A stretch of DNA of 64,000 nt from Novosphingobium sp. RL4. GTDB taxonomy: Bacteria > Pseudomonadota > Alphaproteobacteria > Sphingomonadales > Sphingomonadaceae. The DNA lies in the NCBI RefSeq assembly GCF_035658495.1, contig NZ_CP141945.1, forward strand, positions 1,120,001-1,184,000. The letters are read 5' to 3'. The notes below the pieces were generated by a model. It had not been told where the DNA came from and searched no databases. It saw only the letters and a program-made list of their open reading frames with translations. Each line of letters begins with the position of its first letter. Position 1 is the stretch's first letter. Positions 24,725 through 32,802 of the stretch are shown one piece after another. Both the position numbers and the translations under genes were made by a program.

Positions 24725-25876
24725 ATGACGACAAGACCCCTGCGTCTCGCGATGGTCGGAGGCGGCGAAGGTGCTTTCATCGGCGCCATCCACCGGGCCG
24801 CCGCCGCACTCGACGGAGACTGGCGGCTTGTGGCCGGTGCGTTCAGCAGCGATGCGGATCGCAACCGCCGCTCCGGCGAAATGCTGGCGATCGCGCCGGA
24901 CCGTACATATGCCTCGCTCGAAGCAATGCTTCTGGCGGAAGCGGCGCTGCCTGTCGGCGTGCGCGTGGATGCGGTGGCGGTCGTTACGCCCAACCATCTG
25001 CACGCCCCCATGGCGATCGCCGCGCTCGATGCGGGCTTCCATGTCTTCTGTGAAAAGCCGATGGCGCTCAATCTGGACGAGGCGCGTCTGATCGCGCAGG
25101 CGGCGGCGCGATCGGGTCGCCAGTTTGGCCTCGCCTTCACGTACAGCGGCTATCCCCTGGTCGAAGAGGCGCGTGCCCGCGTGGCGCGCGGCGATTTCGG
25201 CAAGATCCGGCTGGTGCAGGTCGAATACTCGCAAGGCTGGCTCAGCCGTCCGGTCGACCGGGAGGGCAACAAGCAGGCGGAATGGCGGACCGATCCCGCA
25301 CGGGCCGGGCTTGGCGGGTGCCTCGGCGATATCGGCACGCACGCATTCCATCTGGCTGAACATGTTTCGGGGCTGCGGGTGCAGGAACTCTGCGCCGATC
25401 TTGCCACCCACGTTCCCGGAAGGCGGCTGGACGACGACGTCAGCGTGCTGTTGCGGCTGGACGGCGGGGCGCGCGGCATACTCAGGGCGACCCAGGTGGC
25501 CGCCGGCGACGAGAACGGGCTGAGCCTGCGCATCCATGGGGAACTCGGCGGTCTGGAATGGAACCAGATGGAACCCAATACACTGACCTTGCGCTGGCTG
25601 GACCGCCCGGCCGAAACCGTCCGCGCCGCCGGTCCGGGACTGGCGGCTTCAACCCTGCACCGGCTGCGCACCCCCGCAGGACATCCGGAAGGCTATATCG
25701 AAGCCTTCGCCAACCTCTATCGCGCCTTCGCCAACCGGATTTCGGACGGGGCCGACGAGCCCGACGGGCCAGACGCGTTCCCTTCGATCGAGGCCGGCTT
25801 GCGGACAATGGCCTTCGTAGAGACCGTCATCTCGAACGACGCATCCGATACGAAATGGACGAAACTTGCGACCTAG
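24725..25876 (+). CDS. Gfo/Idh/MocA-family oxidoreductase
   Basis: A 383-residue NAD(P)-dependent oxidoreductase. The nucleotide-binding start MVGGGEGAFIGAIHR (10-24) is of the GGGxxAxIGxxHR subtype. VVTPNHLHAPMA, the catalytic EKPMAL and GGCLGDIGTHAFHLAEH follow. Such enzymes oxidise or reduce C3 or C4 of pyranoses, and in keto-sugar routes interconvert 3-keto-sugars and sugars in the cytoplasm. It is divergent from the cytochrome c/TIM/MFS operon with a shared regulatory region; AGGAGAGGAG lies just upstream of the ATG. Its TAG stop shares the CTAG tetramer with the stop of the convergent response-regulator gene. Confidence 0.9.
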   Translation: MTTRPLRLAMVGGGEGAFIGAIHRAAAALDGDWRLVAGAFSSDADRNRRSGEMLAIAPDRTYASLEAMLLAEAALPVGVRVDAVAVVTPNHLHAPMAIAALDAGFHVFCEKPMALNLDEARLIAQAAARSGRQFGLAFTYSGYPLVEEARARVARGDFGKIRLVQVEYSQGWLSRPVDREGNKQAEWRTDPARAGLGGCLGDIGTHAFHLAEHVSGLRVQELCADLATHVPGRRLDDDVSVLLRLDGGARGILRATQVAAGDENGLSLRIHGELGGLEWNQMEPNTLTLRWLDRPAETVRAAGPGLAASTLHRLRTPAGHPEGYIEAFANLYRAFANRISDGADEPDGPDAFPSIEAGLRTMAFVETVISNDASDTKWTKLAT

Positions 25877-26298
25877 TTCGGCAGACGGCTGGTCGTGCTC
25901 CAGAACGTCACCACGTCGTGCAGGGCCTCGGCATATTTGCGGCCGTTGAAGGGCTTGACCACGTAACAGCTCGCGTGGCGTTCATAGCATTCGCGGATGT
26001 CCGTGGGGGATTCCGAAGAAGTGAACATCACCACGGGAATATGGCGCAGCCGATCGTCCGCCTTGACTGCGGCGAGCAGTTCCTTGCCGTCCATCCGGGG
26101 CATGTTGATATCCAGCAGGATCAACTGCGGGATCGGCGGGGCCGGCGTGCCCGGCTCGTGACGAAGCAGGTCTAGCGCTTGCAGGCCATCATGGGCGATG
26201 GTGAGCGAGCAGGGGGGCTGCGCGGTCGACAGTGCGCGCTGCGTCATTTCCACGTCACCCTCATTGTCTTCCACGATCAGGATCTTAAACGGCTTCAT
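25873..26298 (-). CDS. Single-domain response regulator (Rcp1/CheY-like)
   Basis: A 141-residue REC domain alone. Features are ILIVEDNEGDVEMTQRAL at the N-terminus, the phospho-acceptor in LILLDINMPRMDG, the conserved T/S in VVMFTSSESP and the lysine in YVVKPFN. The pattern VEDNEGDxxMT and ECYERHASCYVVKP is that of the Rcp1-type regulators paired with phytochrome-like or hybrid kinases. Last gene of the signalling operon; its start overlaps the end of the REC-kinase gene by 14 bases. It probably relays phosphate or serves as a phosphate sink. There is no output domain. Confidence 0.9.
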   Translation of the reverse strand: MKPFKILIVEDNEGDVEMTQRALSTAQPPCSLTIAHDGLQALDLLRHEPGTPAPPIPQLILLDINMPRMDGKELLAAVKADDRLRHIPVVMFTSSESPTDIRECYERHASCYVVKPFNGRKYAEALHDVVTFWSTTSRLPN

Positions 26299-27460
26299 GA
26301 TTGCGGACCTCCTTGCATGGGAGCGTGAAGTAAAAGGTACTGCCCTGGCCCGGCACCGAGCTGAAATCGATATCGCCGCCGCAAAGCTGGATGAACTTGC
26401 GGCACGTGGACAGCCCGATGCCGGTGCCGGGATAATCCTCCTTGCGATGCAGGCGCTGGAAGATGGTGAAGATGCGCGTGCGGAAGTTCTCATCGATGCC
26501 GATGCCATTGTCCCTGACCGAGAAACGCCAGAGATTGCCCTGCCTGGCGGCGGCGATGGCGATTTCCGGCGGGTGGCTTCCATTCTGGAACTTGAGGGCA
26601 TTGCCGATAAGGTTCTGGAGCAGAACCCGGGCGAGCGTGGAACTGGTTTCCACTCTCGGCAGGGATCCATATGTTACGCTGGCGCCGCTCTGCTGGATGG
26701 TGTCTTCGAACTCTGACAGGATTTCATCCACGATCGCTTCGAAATCCACGGTCTCCAGAAGAATGTCCTCGCGGCCGACGCGTGAAAACGTCAGGATATC
26801 GCTTATCATCTTCTGCATGCGGCGCGCATTGTCGAGAATGAAGTTCAGATACCGCTTGCCGCCTTCATCAAGGGTATGTTCCGAACTGTCGGCCAGCAAC
26901 CCGGCAAAGGCGTTCATCATGCGCACCGGTTCCTGCATGTCGTGCGAGCAGATATAGGCGAAGCGTTCCAGTTCCTCGTTAGACTGGGACAGGACCGCGT
27001 TCAGATGCATGATCTGTTCGCGTTGCACATAAAGGTCGAGGTAGACCTTGACCTTGCTCTTCAGGATATCGGGATTGATCGGCTTGAAAATATAATCGAC
27101 CGCGCCGATCTCGGCGGCTTTCGAGGCGTACTTGTCCTCCTTGGAGATCGCCGTCACGAAAATGATCGGCACACCCGCCATGCTTTCGTGCTCCTGCATC
27201 AGCATGGCGGTTTCGAACCCGTCCATCTCGGGCATCTGCACGTCGAGCAGGACAATCGCAAAATCATGCCGCAGAACCAGCGAAAGCGCCTCGTTGCCCG
27301 ATGTCGCCTTGAAGATTTCCGCTTCAAGGGGTTTCAGCACCTTCTCTGTGGCCAGTAGGTTCTCCCAGCGGTCGTCAACCAGCAGGATCTTCGGGCGGGC
27401 CTCCGCAATGGCAACCGGCCCGGTCTGCTGCGGTGCGCTCTTGAGGATCGCGGTTGTCAT
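26285..27460 (-). CDS. REC-histidine kinase hybrid (response receiver at N-terminus)
   Basis: A 391-residue protein: an N-terminal REC domain (KILLVDDRWENL, LLDVQMPEMDG, YIFKPINP), a short helical linker, then a HisKA domain with FAYICSHDMQEPVRMM and an HATPase_c domain with LLQNLIGNALKF (N box), DNGIGID (G1) and GTGIGLS (G2). No membrane segments, so it is cytoplasmic. It should be controlled by phosphorylation of its REC domain, perhaps by the large CHASE3 hybrid kinase, and pass phosphate to the downstream single REC. Confidence 0.92.
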   Translation of the reverse strand: MTTAILKSAPQQTGPVAIAEARPKILLVDDRWENLLATEKVLKPLEAEIFKATSGNEALSLVLRHDFAIVLLDVQMPEMDGFETAMLMQEHESMAGVPIIFVTAISKEDKYASKAAEIGAVDYIFKPINPDILKSKVKVYLDLYVQREQIMHLNAVLSQSNEELERFAYICSHDMQEPVRMMNAFAGLLADSSEHTLDEGGKRYLNFILDNARRMQKMISDILTFSRVGREDILLETVDFEAIVDEILSEFEDTIQQSGASVTYGSLPRVETSSTLARVLLQNLIGNALKFQNGSHPPEIAIAAARQGNLWRFSVRDNGIGIDENFRTRIFTIFQRLHRKEDYPGTGIGLSTCRKFIQLCGGDIDFSSVPGQGSTFYFTLPCKEVRNHEAV

Positions 27461-27490
27461 GTCGGGCTCCCGTCGTCTTGGTCTTTATTG

Positions 27491-28084
27491 TTATGAGGGG
27501 CTGTTCGTCCGCTGGCCGACAAGCCTGCCGAGCAGCGCGGCGATGTCGGACAAAGGGGTAATGTCGTCCACAGGCCCCGCATCCAGCGCGGCGCGCGGCA
27601 TGAAGGGGGAGGCGGCTGTCGCCGGGTCCTGAACGATGGTGTGCCCGCCCTTGGAGCGGATATATTGCAAACCGCGCGCGCCGTCCTTGTTGGCGCCCGT
27701 GAGCAATACGCCGATCAGGCCCGCTCCGAAGGCATCGGCCGCCGTTTCGAAAAGGGGATCGATCGCCGGACGGCAGTAATTGACCTTCTCGTCGACGGAG
27801 AGGCTCAGGCTGCGATCGGATTCGATCAGCAAATGATAGCCGGCGGGAGCCAGATGCACGGTGCCGCGCCGGAAATCCGATTTGTCTTCCGCCTCGATAA
27901 TGGCAAGCCTGCAGTCCCTTGCCAGGATATCGGCGAGATAGCCTTTCGAACTGGCGTCGATATGCTGGACCACCGCGATGCGCAGGTCGAACTGCTCCGG
28001 CAGTGCCGACAGCAGCAGTTTCAGCGCCTGAAGCCCCCCGGCGGACGCGCCCATGACCACAGCTTCGTAACGTGGTTCAGCCAT
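27491..28084 (-). CDS. CheB-type protein-glutamate methylesterase, catalytic domain only
   Basis: A 197-residue stand-alone CheB methylesterase domain from ATG 28084. The triad serine lies in GASAGG (S14), the histidine in VVQHID and the aspartate in GANKDGARG. It lacks the N-terminal receiver domain of classical CheB. Normally it removes methyl groups from chemoreceptor glutamates. Its start overlaps the CheR stop by 8 bases. No chemoreceptor, CheW or CheA gene is present, so the substrate may be the coiled-coil region of the hybrid kinase or receptors encoded elsewhere. Confidence 0.9.
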   Translation of the reverse strand: MAEPRYEAVVMGASAGGLQALKLLLSALPEQFDLRIAVVQHIDASSKGYLADILARDCRLAIIEAEDKSDFRRGTVHLAPAGYHLLIESDRSLSLSVDEKVNYCRPAIDPLFETAADAFGAGLIGVLLTGANKDGARGLQYIRSKGGHTIVQDPATAASPFMPRAALDAGPVDDITPLSDIAALLGRLVGQRTNSPS

Positions 28085-28997
28085 GCGTGACCAGCCCGCG
28101 TTTCTTGTAGATCTTCTGGCGCCCGTCCAGGGCCTCATAGAGAGGTTTGACCTCCGAGAAGTTGAGGCTCTCCTTGGAACCGAGGCACAAGTAGGCTCCG
28201 TGGCGCAGCGATTTCGTAAACAGCCGCAGAACCTGTTCCTGAAGCGTCTTGTCGAAATATATCAGTACGTTGCGGCAGGTGATCAGGTTCATCTCGCCGA
28301 AGATGCCGTCAGTCACCAGGTTATGGTATGAGAAGGTGATCCGGTCGCGGAGGAAGCCCTTCATTCGCACAAAATCGTAGCTCGAACTGTAGTAGTCCGA
28401 GAAATCGGCGCGTCCGCCCGATTGTTGGTAATTGGCGGCATAGCCGGCCATGACACGTTCTGGGTAGATACCCTTTTCCGCGATATCGAGGGAGTTCTTG
28501 TTGAAGTCCGTGGCGTAAAGGCGGGTGCGTTCGAGATAGCCTTCCTCGTGCAGCAAGATGGCGAGCGAGTAGACCTCCTCGCCGGTGGCGCAGCCCGCGC
28601 ACCAGATCTTGATGAAGGGAAAGGTCTTGAACACCGGGATCAGACGCTCGCGCATGGCCCGGTAGCATGGCGGATCCCGAAACATCTCCGTGACCGTGAC
28701 TGACATGTAGCGCAGCAACCGGTCGAAGAAGCCATCGTCATGCAGGACGCGGGCGAGAAGCTCGCTGAAGTTCGCAAGCCCGGCGGAACGCCGCGCCTGA
28801 TCGAGCCGGCGGCGAAGCGAGGCGTGGGAATAATGCGTGAAGTCATAGCTCCAGCGGCGGCGGATGGCTTCGAGCAGCAGGGAAATCTCGATGGATTCGA
28901 TATCCTCGCGCGGGACGGGCGCGGATGCGTTTGCCGCGCTACCGGGTTCCGGCGCGGCGTCTGCGGGTGATCCGAAGGGGGCGGCGGCCAGCGTCAT
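28077..28997 (-). CDS. CheR-type protein-glutamate O-methyltransferase
   Basis: A 306-residue CheR: helical N-terminal domain (LLLEAIRRRWSYDFTHYSHASL), then the SAM-binding domain with VTVTEMFRDPPCYRAM, IWCAGCATGEEVYSLA and LITCRNVLIYFD. It uses S-adenosylmethionine to methylate glutamates on receptor proteins. There is no C-terminal TPR. Its start overlaps the stop of the hybrid kinase by ATGA, so the two are coupled. Together with CheB it forms a methylation module in a non-chemotaxis-looking operon. Confidence 0.9.
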   Translation of the reverse strand: MTLAAAPFGSPADAAPEPGSAANASAPVPREDIESIEISLLLEAIRRRWSYDFTHYSHASLRRRLDQARRSAGLANFSELLARVLHDDGFFDRLLRYMSVTVTEMFRDPPCYRAMRERLIPVFKTFPFIKIWCAGCATGEEVYSLAILLHEEGYLERTRLYATDFNKNSLDIAEKGIYPERVMAGYAANYQQSGGRADFSDYYSSSYDFVRMKGFLRDRITFSYHNLVTDGIFGEMNLITCRNVLIYFDKTLQEQVLRLFTKSLRHGAYLCLGSKESLNFSEVKPLYEALDGRQKIYKKRGLVTHG

Positions 28998-31993
28998 GCC
29001 GCCTTCTCCTGACGGAACAGCCAGACCCGCAAGAGCGTCAGGAGCCGGTCAATGTCCACGGGCTTCATCATGTAGTCGTTGGCACCGGCTTCCATGCAGC
29101 GATCGACTTCTTCGGGCATGGCGCGCGCGGTCAACGCGATGATCGGCAATTGCGCCCACTCGCGATTGCCGCGAATTTCCCGCATGGTCTGATAGCCGTC
29201 CATCACGGGCATCATGATGTCCATGATGACGAGTTCGATCTGATCGTTTTCCTTCAGCTTCTCCAGCGCCATTTGCCCATTGTCGGCGATGACCAGGTTG
29301 AGGCTGTGCTTCTTCAGCGCTCTCGACAGCGCGAAAGTGTTGCGCATGTCGTCATCGACAAGCAGCACGGTGCGGTTCTTGAGTGACTGGTCGGGATCGT
29401 GGTGCATGCGGATCAGGGCCTGCTGGTCGCGCGAGAGGCTTGCCTCGATGCTGTGCAGGAACAGCGTGACCTCATCCAGCAGGCGTTCCGATGAAGAGGC
29501 GCCCTTTATCACGATGCTCCCGGTATATCGGGCGAGATTGCGGTTTTCCTCTTCGGTAAGGTCGCGCGCGGTGTGGACGATAACCGGCGGCCGCCCATCT
29601 TCGCCAATCACGCCTTCCGCGAGTTTCAGCCATTCGAACCCGGTCATGTCCGGCAGGCTGAGGTCGAGGATCACGCAGTCGAACGCTTGCAGCTTCATCT
29701 GTTCGAACGCGCTGGAACCGGTTTCCGCTACGGTGATCTCGATATTCTTTTGGCCCAGCAGACGGCGGATGGCTGTTTGCGTCACGCGGTCGTCCTCGAT
29801 CAGCAGGACATGCTTGATCTCGGCGCGCAGCATGGCCTCGATCCGGGTGAAGGCGGTGTCGATCTCTTCCTCGGCCACAGGCTTGGCAAGGAAACCCACC
29901 GCCCCCTTGCGCATGGGCGTGAACGGCTCGGCGTCGTCTGCGCCGGAAATGATGTGCACCGGGATATGGCGAGTGTTCAGCGCGTGCTTCAACTGGTCGA
30001 GGACGTTCAGGCCATCGATATCGGGCAGCCGCAGGTCGAGCAGGATGGCTCTGACGGGATAGTCGGCGGCCAGGATGAGCCCGCTCTTGCCGTCTCCGGC
30101 GGCAAGCACCTTGTAACCCCGTTTGCGCGCCGTCTTCATCAGGGTCATGGCGAATTCGGGATCGTCCTCGATGATGAGAAGGACCCGATCTCCCGGTTTC
30201 AGCGACTGGCGGTCGTCGTCGAGAAACCGTGTCGCGGGGCCGCGTTCCGTGCCTTCGGGCAGGACGGTCTCGGGTTGTGCGGGTTTCGAGTGCCGGTCAG
30301 CCGTGGCCATGGATGTGCCTGCCTCGCCGAGCGGAAGGAACAGGGTGAAGGTCGATCCCTGCCCCTTGATGCTCCGCACGTGGATCTCCCCGCCCAGCAC
30401 CTGTGCGAATTTGCGGGCGATGGTCAGGCCCAGCCCCGTGCCGCCATAGTGGCGATCGGTGGAGCCATCTTCCTGCTGGAAGGCCTCGAAGATATCCTTG
30501 AGCTTGCTCTCGCCGATGCCGATTCCGGTATCCGTCACCGAAAGCCCGATGGTCCGGGCCGGATCGAGATCGGCCCGCTGCAGGGCCACGCCTTTGGCGG
30601 CACGTTCCAGGGCCAGTGTGACCGAGCCTTGCTGCGTGAACTTGAACGCGTTGGACAGCAGGTTCTTCATGATCTGTTCGACGCGCTGGGCATCGGTATG
30701 GAGGCGTGCGGGCAGGGCGGGGTCGCACGCGATGTGGAAGGCCACGCCCTTGTCCCGCGCGACACGCTCGAAGCTCTGGCTCAGATGGCTGACGATGGCA
30801 TCGATGGGCGTGTCTTCGGCAATGATATGGATCTTGCCTGCCTCGACCTTGGACAAATCGAGGATATCGTTGATGAGGTTGAGCAGTTCCAGGCCGCCAT
30901 TGTGGATGACCCGCGCCTCTTCAACCTGTTCGGCGGTCAGGTTGCCGGTTTCGTTGGCGGCGAGCCCGCGTGAGAGGATCAGCAGGGAATTGAGCGGCGT
31001 GCGCAGCTCATGGCTCATGTTGGCGAGGAACTCGGACTTGTATTTCGAGGATTGTTCGACCTCGCGTGCCTTTTCCTCGATCAGTCGCTTGGCTTCCTCC
31101 AGATCGCGCGCCTGTGCCCGTATACGCTCGTTCTGCTCTTCCAGCGCCCCTGTCTTTTCCTCAAGCTCCTCGTTGGACGCTTCAATCTCCTCGTTCGAGG
31201 CCTTGAGCTCCTCCTGCTGCATCTTGAGCTCTTCCTCGCGCTGTTCGAGCTCGCGCGTGTAAAGCCGCTGCTGTGCCAGCGACCGGGCGCGGCTGCGCTG
31301 ATAGAGCCATACCGCCAGGACAATGGCGACGTAGGAAATCAGCGTGATGATGCCCATCAGCCATTTGTTGTGACCAAGGCTGGTGGCATCGACCTCCTGC
31401 CGCTGCCTCAGCAGGTGCTCTTCCTCAGTGGTCATGATGCTGAGCTGTTCGCGTACCCGCTCCATCAGGTACTTGCCGTGCGCCAGCGTGGCTTCGGCCA
31501 CTTCCGCAGCGCCGGCCTGCTGGCCGTTCCGGAGGGTGCGCGCCCTTATTGTCGAGGCCAGATAGTCGAGCAGGGCCTGGCTTCGCAGGTCCAGCTCGTC
31601 GAGATTGGCCTGTTGGGAGGGATTGTCGGCCGTCAGGTGGCGCAGCAGGGCGAGTTCCTGCCGGATGGAGCGGCGTATCGGCGTGCGGGCGTCATCGAGC
31701 GGTGCGTTCCTGGCGTCTCGCAGGGCATCATGGTAGGTCTGGAGGAAGTCGGGATTGCCGGTCAGGAGATAGCCGGGCTGCCCGGTCTCGGCGTTTTCGT
31801 AAAGATCCCGCAAGAGTGAGATATGGCGGCGAACCGTATAAGTATGGTCCACCCAGTTTCGCGCGCGACTGAGGGTCGCGTCCTGGCTTACGAACATCAG
31901 CGCCGCGAACAGGAAGGCGGCGGTGATCACGCCGATCGCAATGGCCGTGGCATGGCGGGCGAACAGGTTTTCCCTTGGCGGCACAGGCGTCAT
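28994..31993 (-). CDS. CHASE3 membrane hybrid sensor histidine kinase with three receiver domains
   Basis: A 999-residue protein. TM1 lies about 14-35, a CHASE3-type extracytoplasmic helical domain about 45-200 (ENAETGQPGYLLTG), and TM2 about 211-231. A long glutamate-rich coiled coil spans 240-318. HisKA follows with SHELRTPL (H328), then HATPase_c with NLLSNAFKF and GTGLGLT, and three REC domains near 622-735, 745-860 and 878-995 (LLDLRLPDIDG, ILDLSLPDMTG, IMDIMMPVMDG). First gene of the signalling operon; about 213 bases precede it. The glutamate-rich coiled coil is a conceivable CheR/CheB target (inference). Confidence 0.93.
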   Translation of the reverse strand: MTPVPPRENLFARHATAIAIGVITAAFLFAALMFVSQDATLSRARNWVDHTYTVRRHISLLRDLYENAETGQPGYLLTGNPDFLQTYHDALRDARNAPLDDARTPIRRSIRQELALLRHLTADNPSQQANLDELDLRSQALLDYLASTIRARTLRNGQQAGAAEVAEATLAHGKYLMERVREQLSIMTTEEEHLLRQRQEVDATSLGHNKWLMGIITLISYVAIVLAVWLYQRSRARSLAQQRLYTRELEQREEELKMQQEELKASNEEIEASNEELEEKTGALEEQNERIRAQARDLEEAKRLIEEKAREVEQSSKYKSEFLANMSHELRTPLNSLLILSRGLAANETGNLTAEQVEEARVIHNGGLELLNLINDILDLSKVEAGKIHIIAEDTPIDAIVSHLSQSFERVARDKGVAFHIACDPALPARLHTDAQRVEQIMKNLLSNAFKFTQQGSVTLALERAAKGVALQRADLDPARTIGLSVTDTGIGIGESKLKDIFEAFQQEDGSTDRHYGGTGLGLTIARKFAQVLGGEIHVRSIKGQGSTFTLFLPLGEAGTSMATADRHSKPAQPETVLPEGTERGPATRFLDDDRQSLKPGDRVLLIIEDDPEFAMTLMKTARKRGYKVLAAGDGKSGLILAADYPVRAILLDLRLPDIDGLNVLDQLKHALNTRHIPVHIISGADDAEPFTPMRKGAVGFLAKPVAEEEIDTAFTRIEAMLRAEIKHVLLIEDDRVTQTAIRRLLGQKNIEITVAETGSSAFEQMKLQAFDCVILDLSLPDMTGFEWLKLAEGVIGEDGRPPVIVHTARDLTEEENRNLARYTGSIVIKGASSSERLLDEVTLFLHSIEASLSRDQQALIRMHHDPDQSLKNRTVLLVDDDMRNTFALSRALKKHSLNLVIADNGQMALEKLKENDQIELVIMDIMMPVMDGYQTMREIRGNREWAQLPIIALTARAMPEEVDRCMEAGANDYMMKPVDIDRLLTLLRVWLFRQEKAA

Positions 31994-32206
31994 TCAGGGC
32001 TCCCGGATGCTGCGGGCCGCGTTATCGGGAACCGTTGCGGCCGGCTCATATGGAACGGAAAAAATCACAGCCTGCATTCGTGCGGCGTCCGGCTCCTCCC
32101 CGGGGCGCCCGCGCTCCGGTAACGAGCCTCCGATGATGGCCCGAAAACACACTTTATTGTCTAACGACGCCTTAGGTTTTGGTACGCAGTCGCCTGAACA
32201 TGCGCC

Positions 32207-32590
32207 TCAGTCCGGGTGTCGGGGCTCGGCGAAGTTCAGTTCCAGTGCAACGCCATGCGGGTCCATGAGAAAGATCTGGGCAAGGCCGGGCGTGATGTGA
32301 TCGGCTTCCGCATACTGGATGCCGGCACCATCAAGCCGGGCCTTCATCGCCGGCCGGTTGCTGCAACGAAGGGCAACGTGATCGATCGCGCCGGTGCTTG
32401 CGGTGTCTGCGGCTTTCTCCCGGAAGTGGATCACCGCATTGCCTTCGTCATCGTAGAGCCAGTGGGACCGGTTTCCCATGACGGCCGGCCCGGGCCTGTA
32501 GACCAGGCCAAGCGCACGTTCGTAGAATTGAGCCGAACTCTCAGGATCCATGGTCCTGATGTTAACATGGTCGATTCCCGCGATCCCCAT
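32207..32590 (-). CDS. VOC/glyoxalase-fold protein
   Basis: A 127-residue vicinal-oxygen-chelate protein. The ATG at 32590 has AAGGAG well placed upstream, so the longer frame to 32812 is rejected. Two beta-alpha-beta-beta-beta modules are seen: GIDHVNIRTMDPESSAQFYE with H8, and AIDHVALRCSNRPAMKARLD; the C-terminal GVALELNF supplies the metal-binding Glu. It should be a metal-dependent lyase, isomerase or dioxygenase-like enzyme. It is divergent from the hot-dog/CoA-ligase operon and probably belongs to that pathway. Confidence 0.85.
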   Translation of the reverse strand: MGIAGIDHVNIRTMDPESSAQFYERALGLVYRPGPAVMGNRSHWLYDDEGNAVIHFREKAADTASTGAIDHVALRCSNRPAMKARLDGAGIQYAEADHITPGLAQIFLMDPHGVALELNFAEPRHPD

Positions 32591-32687
32591 CCCCAACTCC
32601 TTCCCGCGCGTCATTCCCTGATACGCTTTGGCGGCAAGATTACCGCCGCGAGGCGGGAGCGCCAGACCTCGGGGCGTGCGCGGCATG

Positions 32688-32707
32688 GATTGTCGTGATC
32701 GGTCAAG
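32688..32707. promoter_or_regulatory. Shared dyad motif, copy A (upstream of dehydratase gene)
   Basis: GATTGTCGTGATCGGTCAAG contains TTGTC-N7-GTCAA, an imperfect inverted repeat, 96 bases before the GTG at 32803 and 98 before the divergent VOC start. Copy B at 35922-35941 matches it in 19 of 20 bases; a third, weaker copy lies at 52803-52821. Confidence 0.5.
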
Positions 32708-32802
32708 TCGCGATGGGAAATCGCGGCAATTGTCATCCCGAAGCCTCCCGTTGGACGGCATTCGCCGGCAAGCAGATCGAGCCGGCAATTGGGAGATATG
32801 GC

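Noticed and set aside
32688..32720. Dyad copies as sigma-70 -35 elements (TTGTCG)
   Set aside because: No acceptable -10 sequence lies 16-18 bases downstream in copy A or B, so an operator is more likely.
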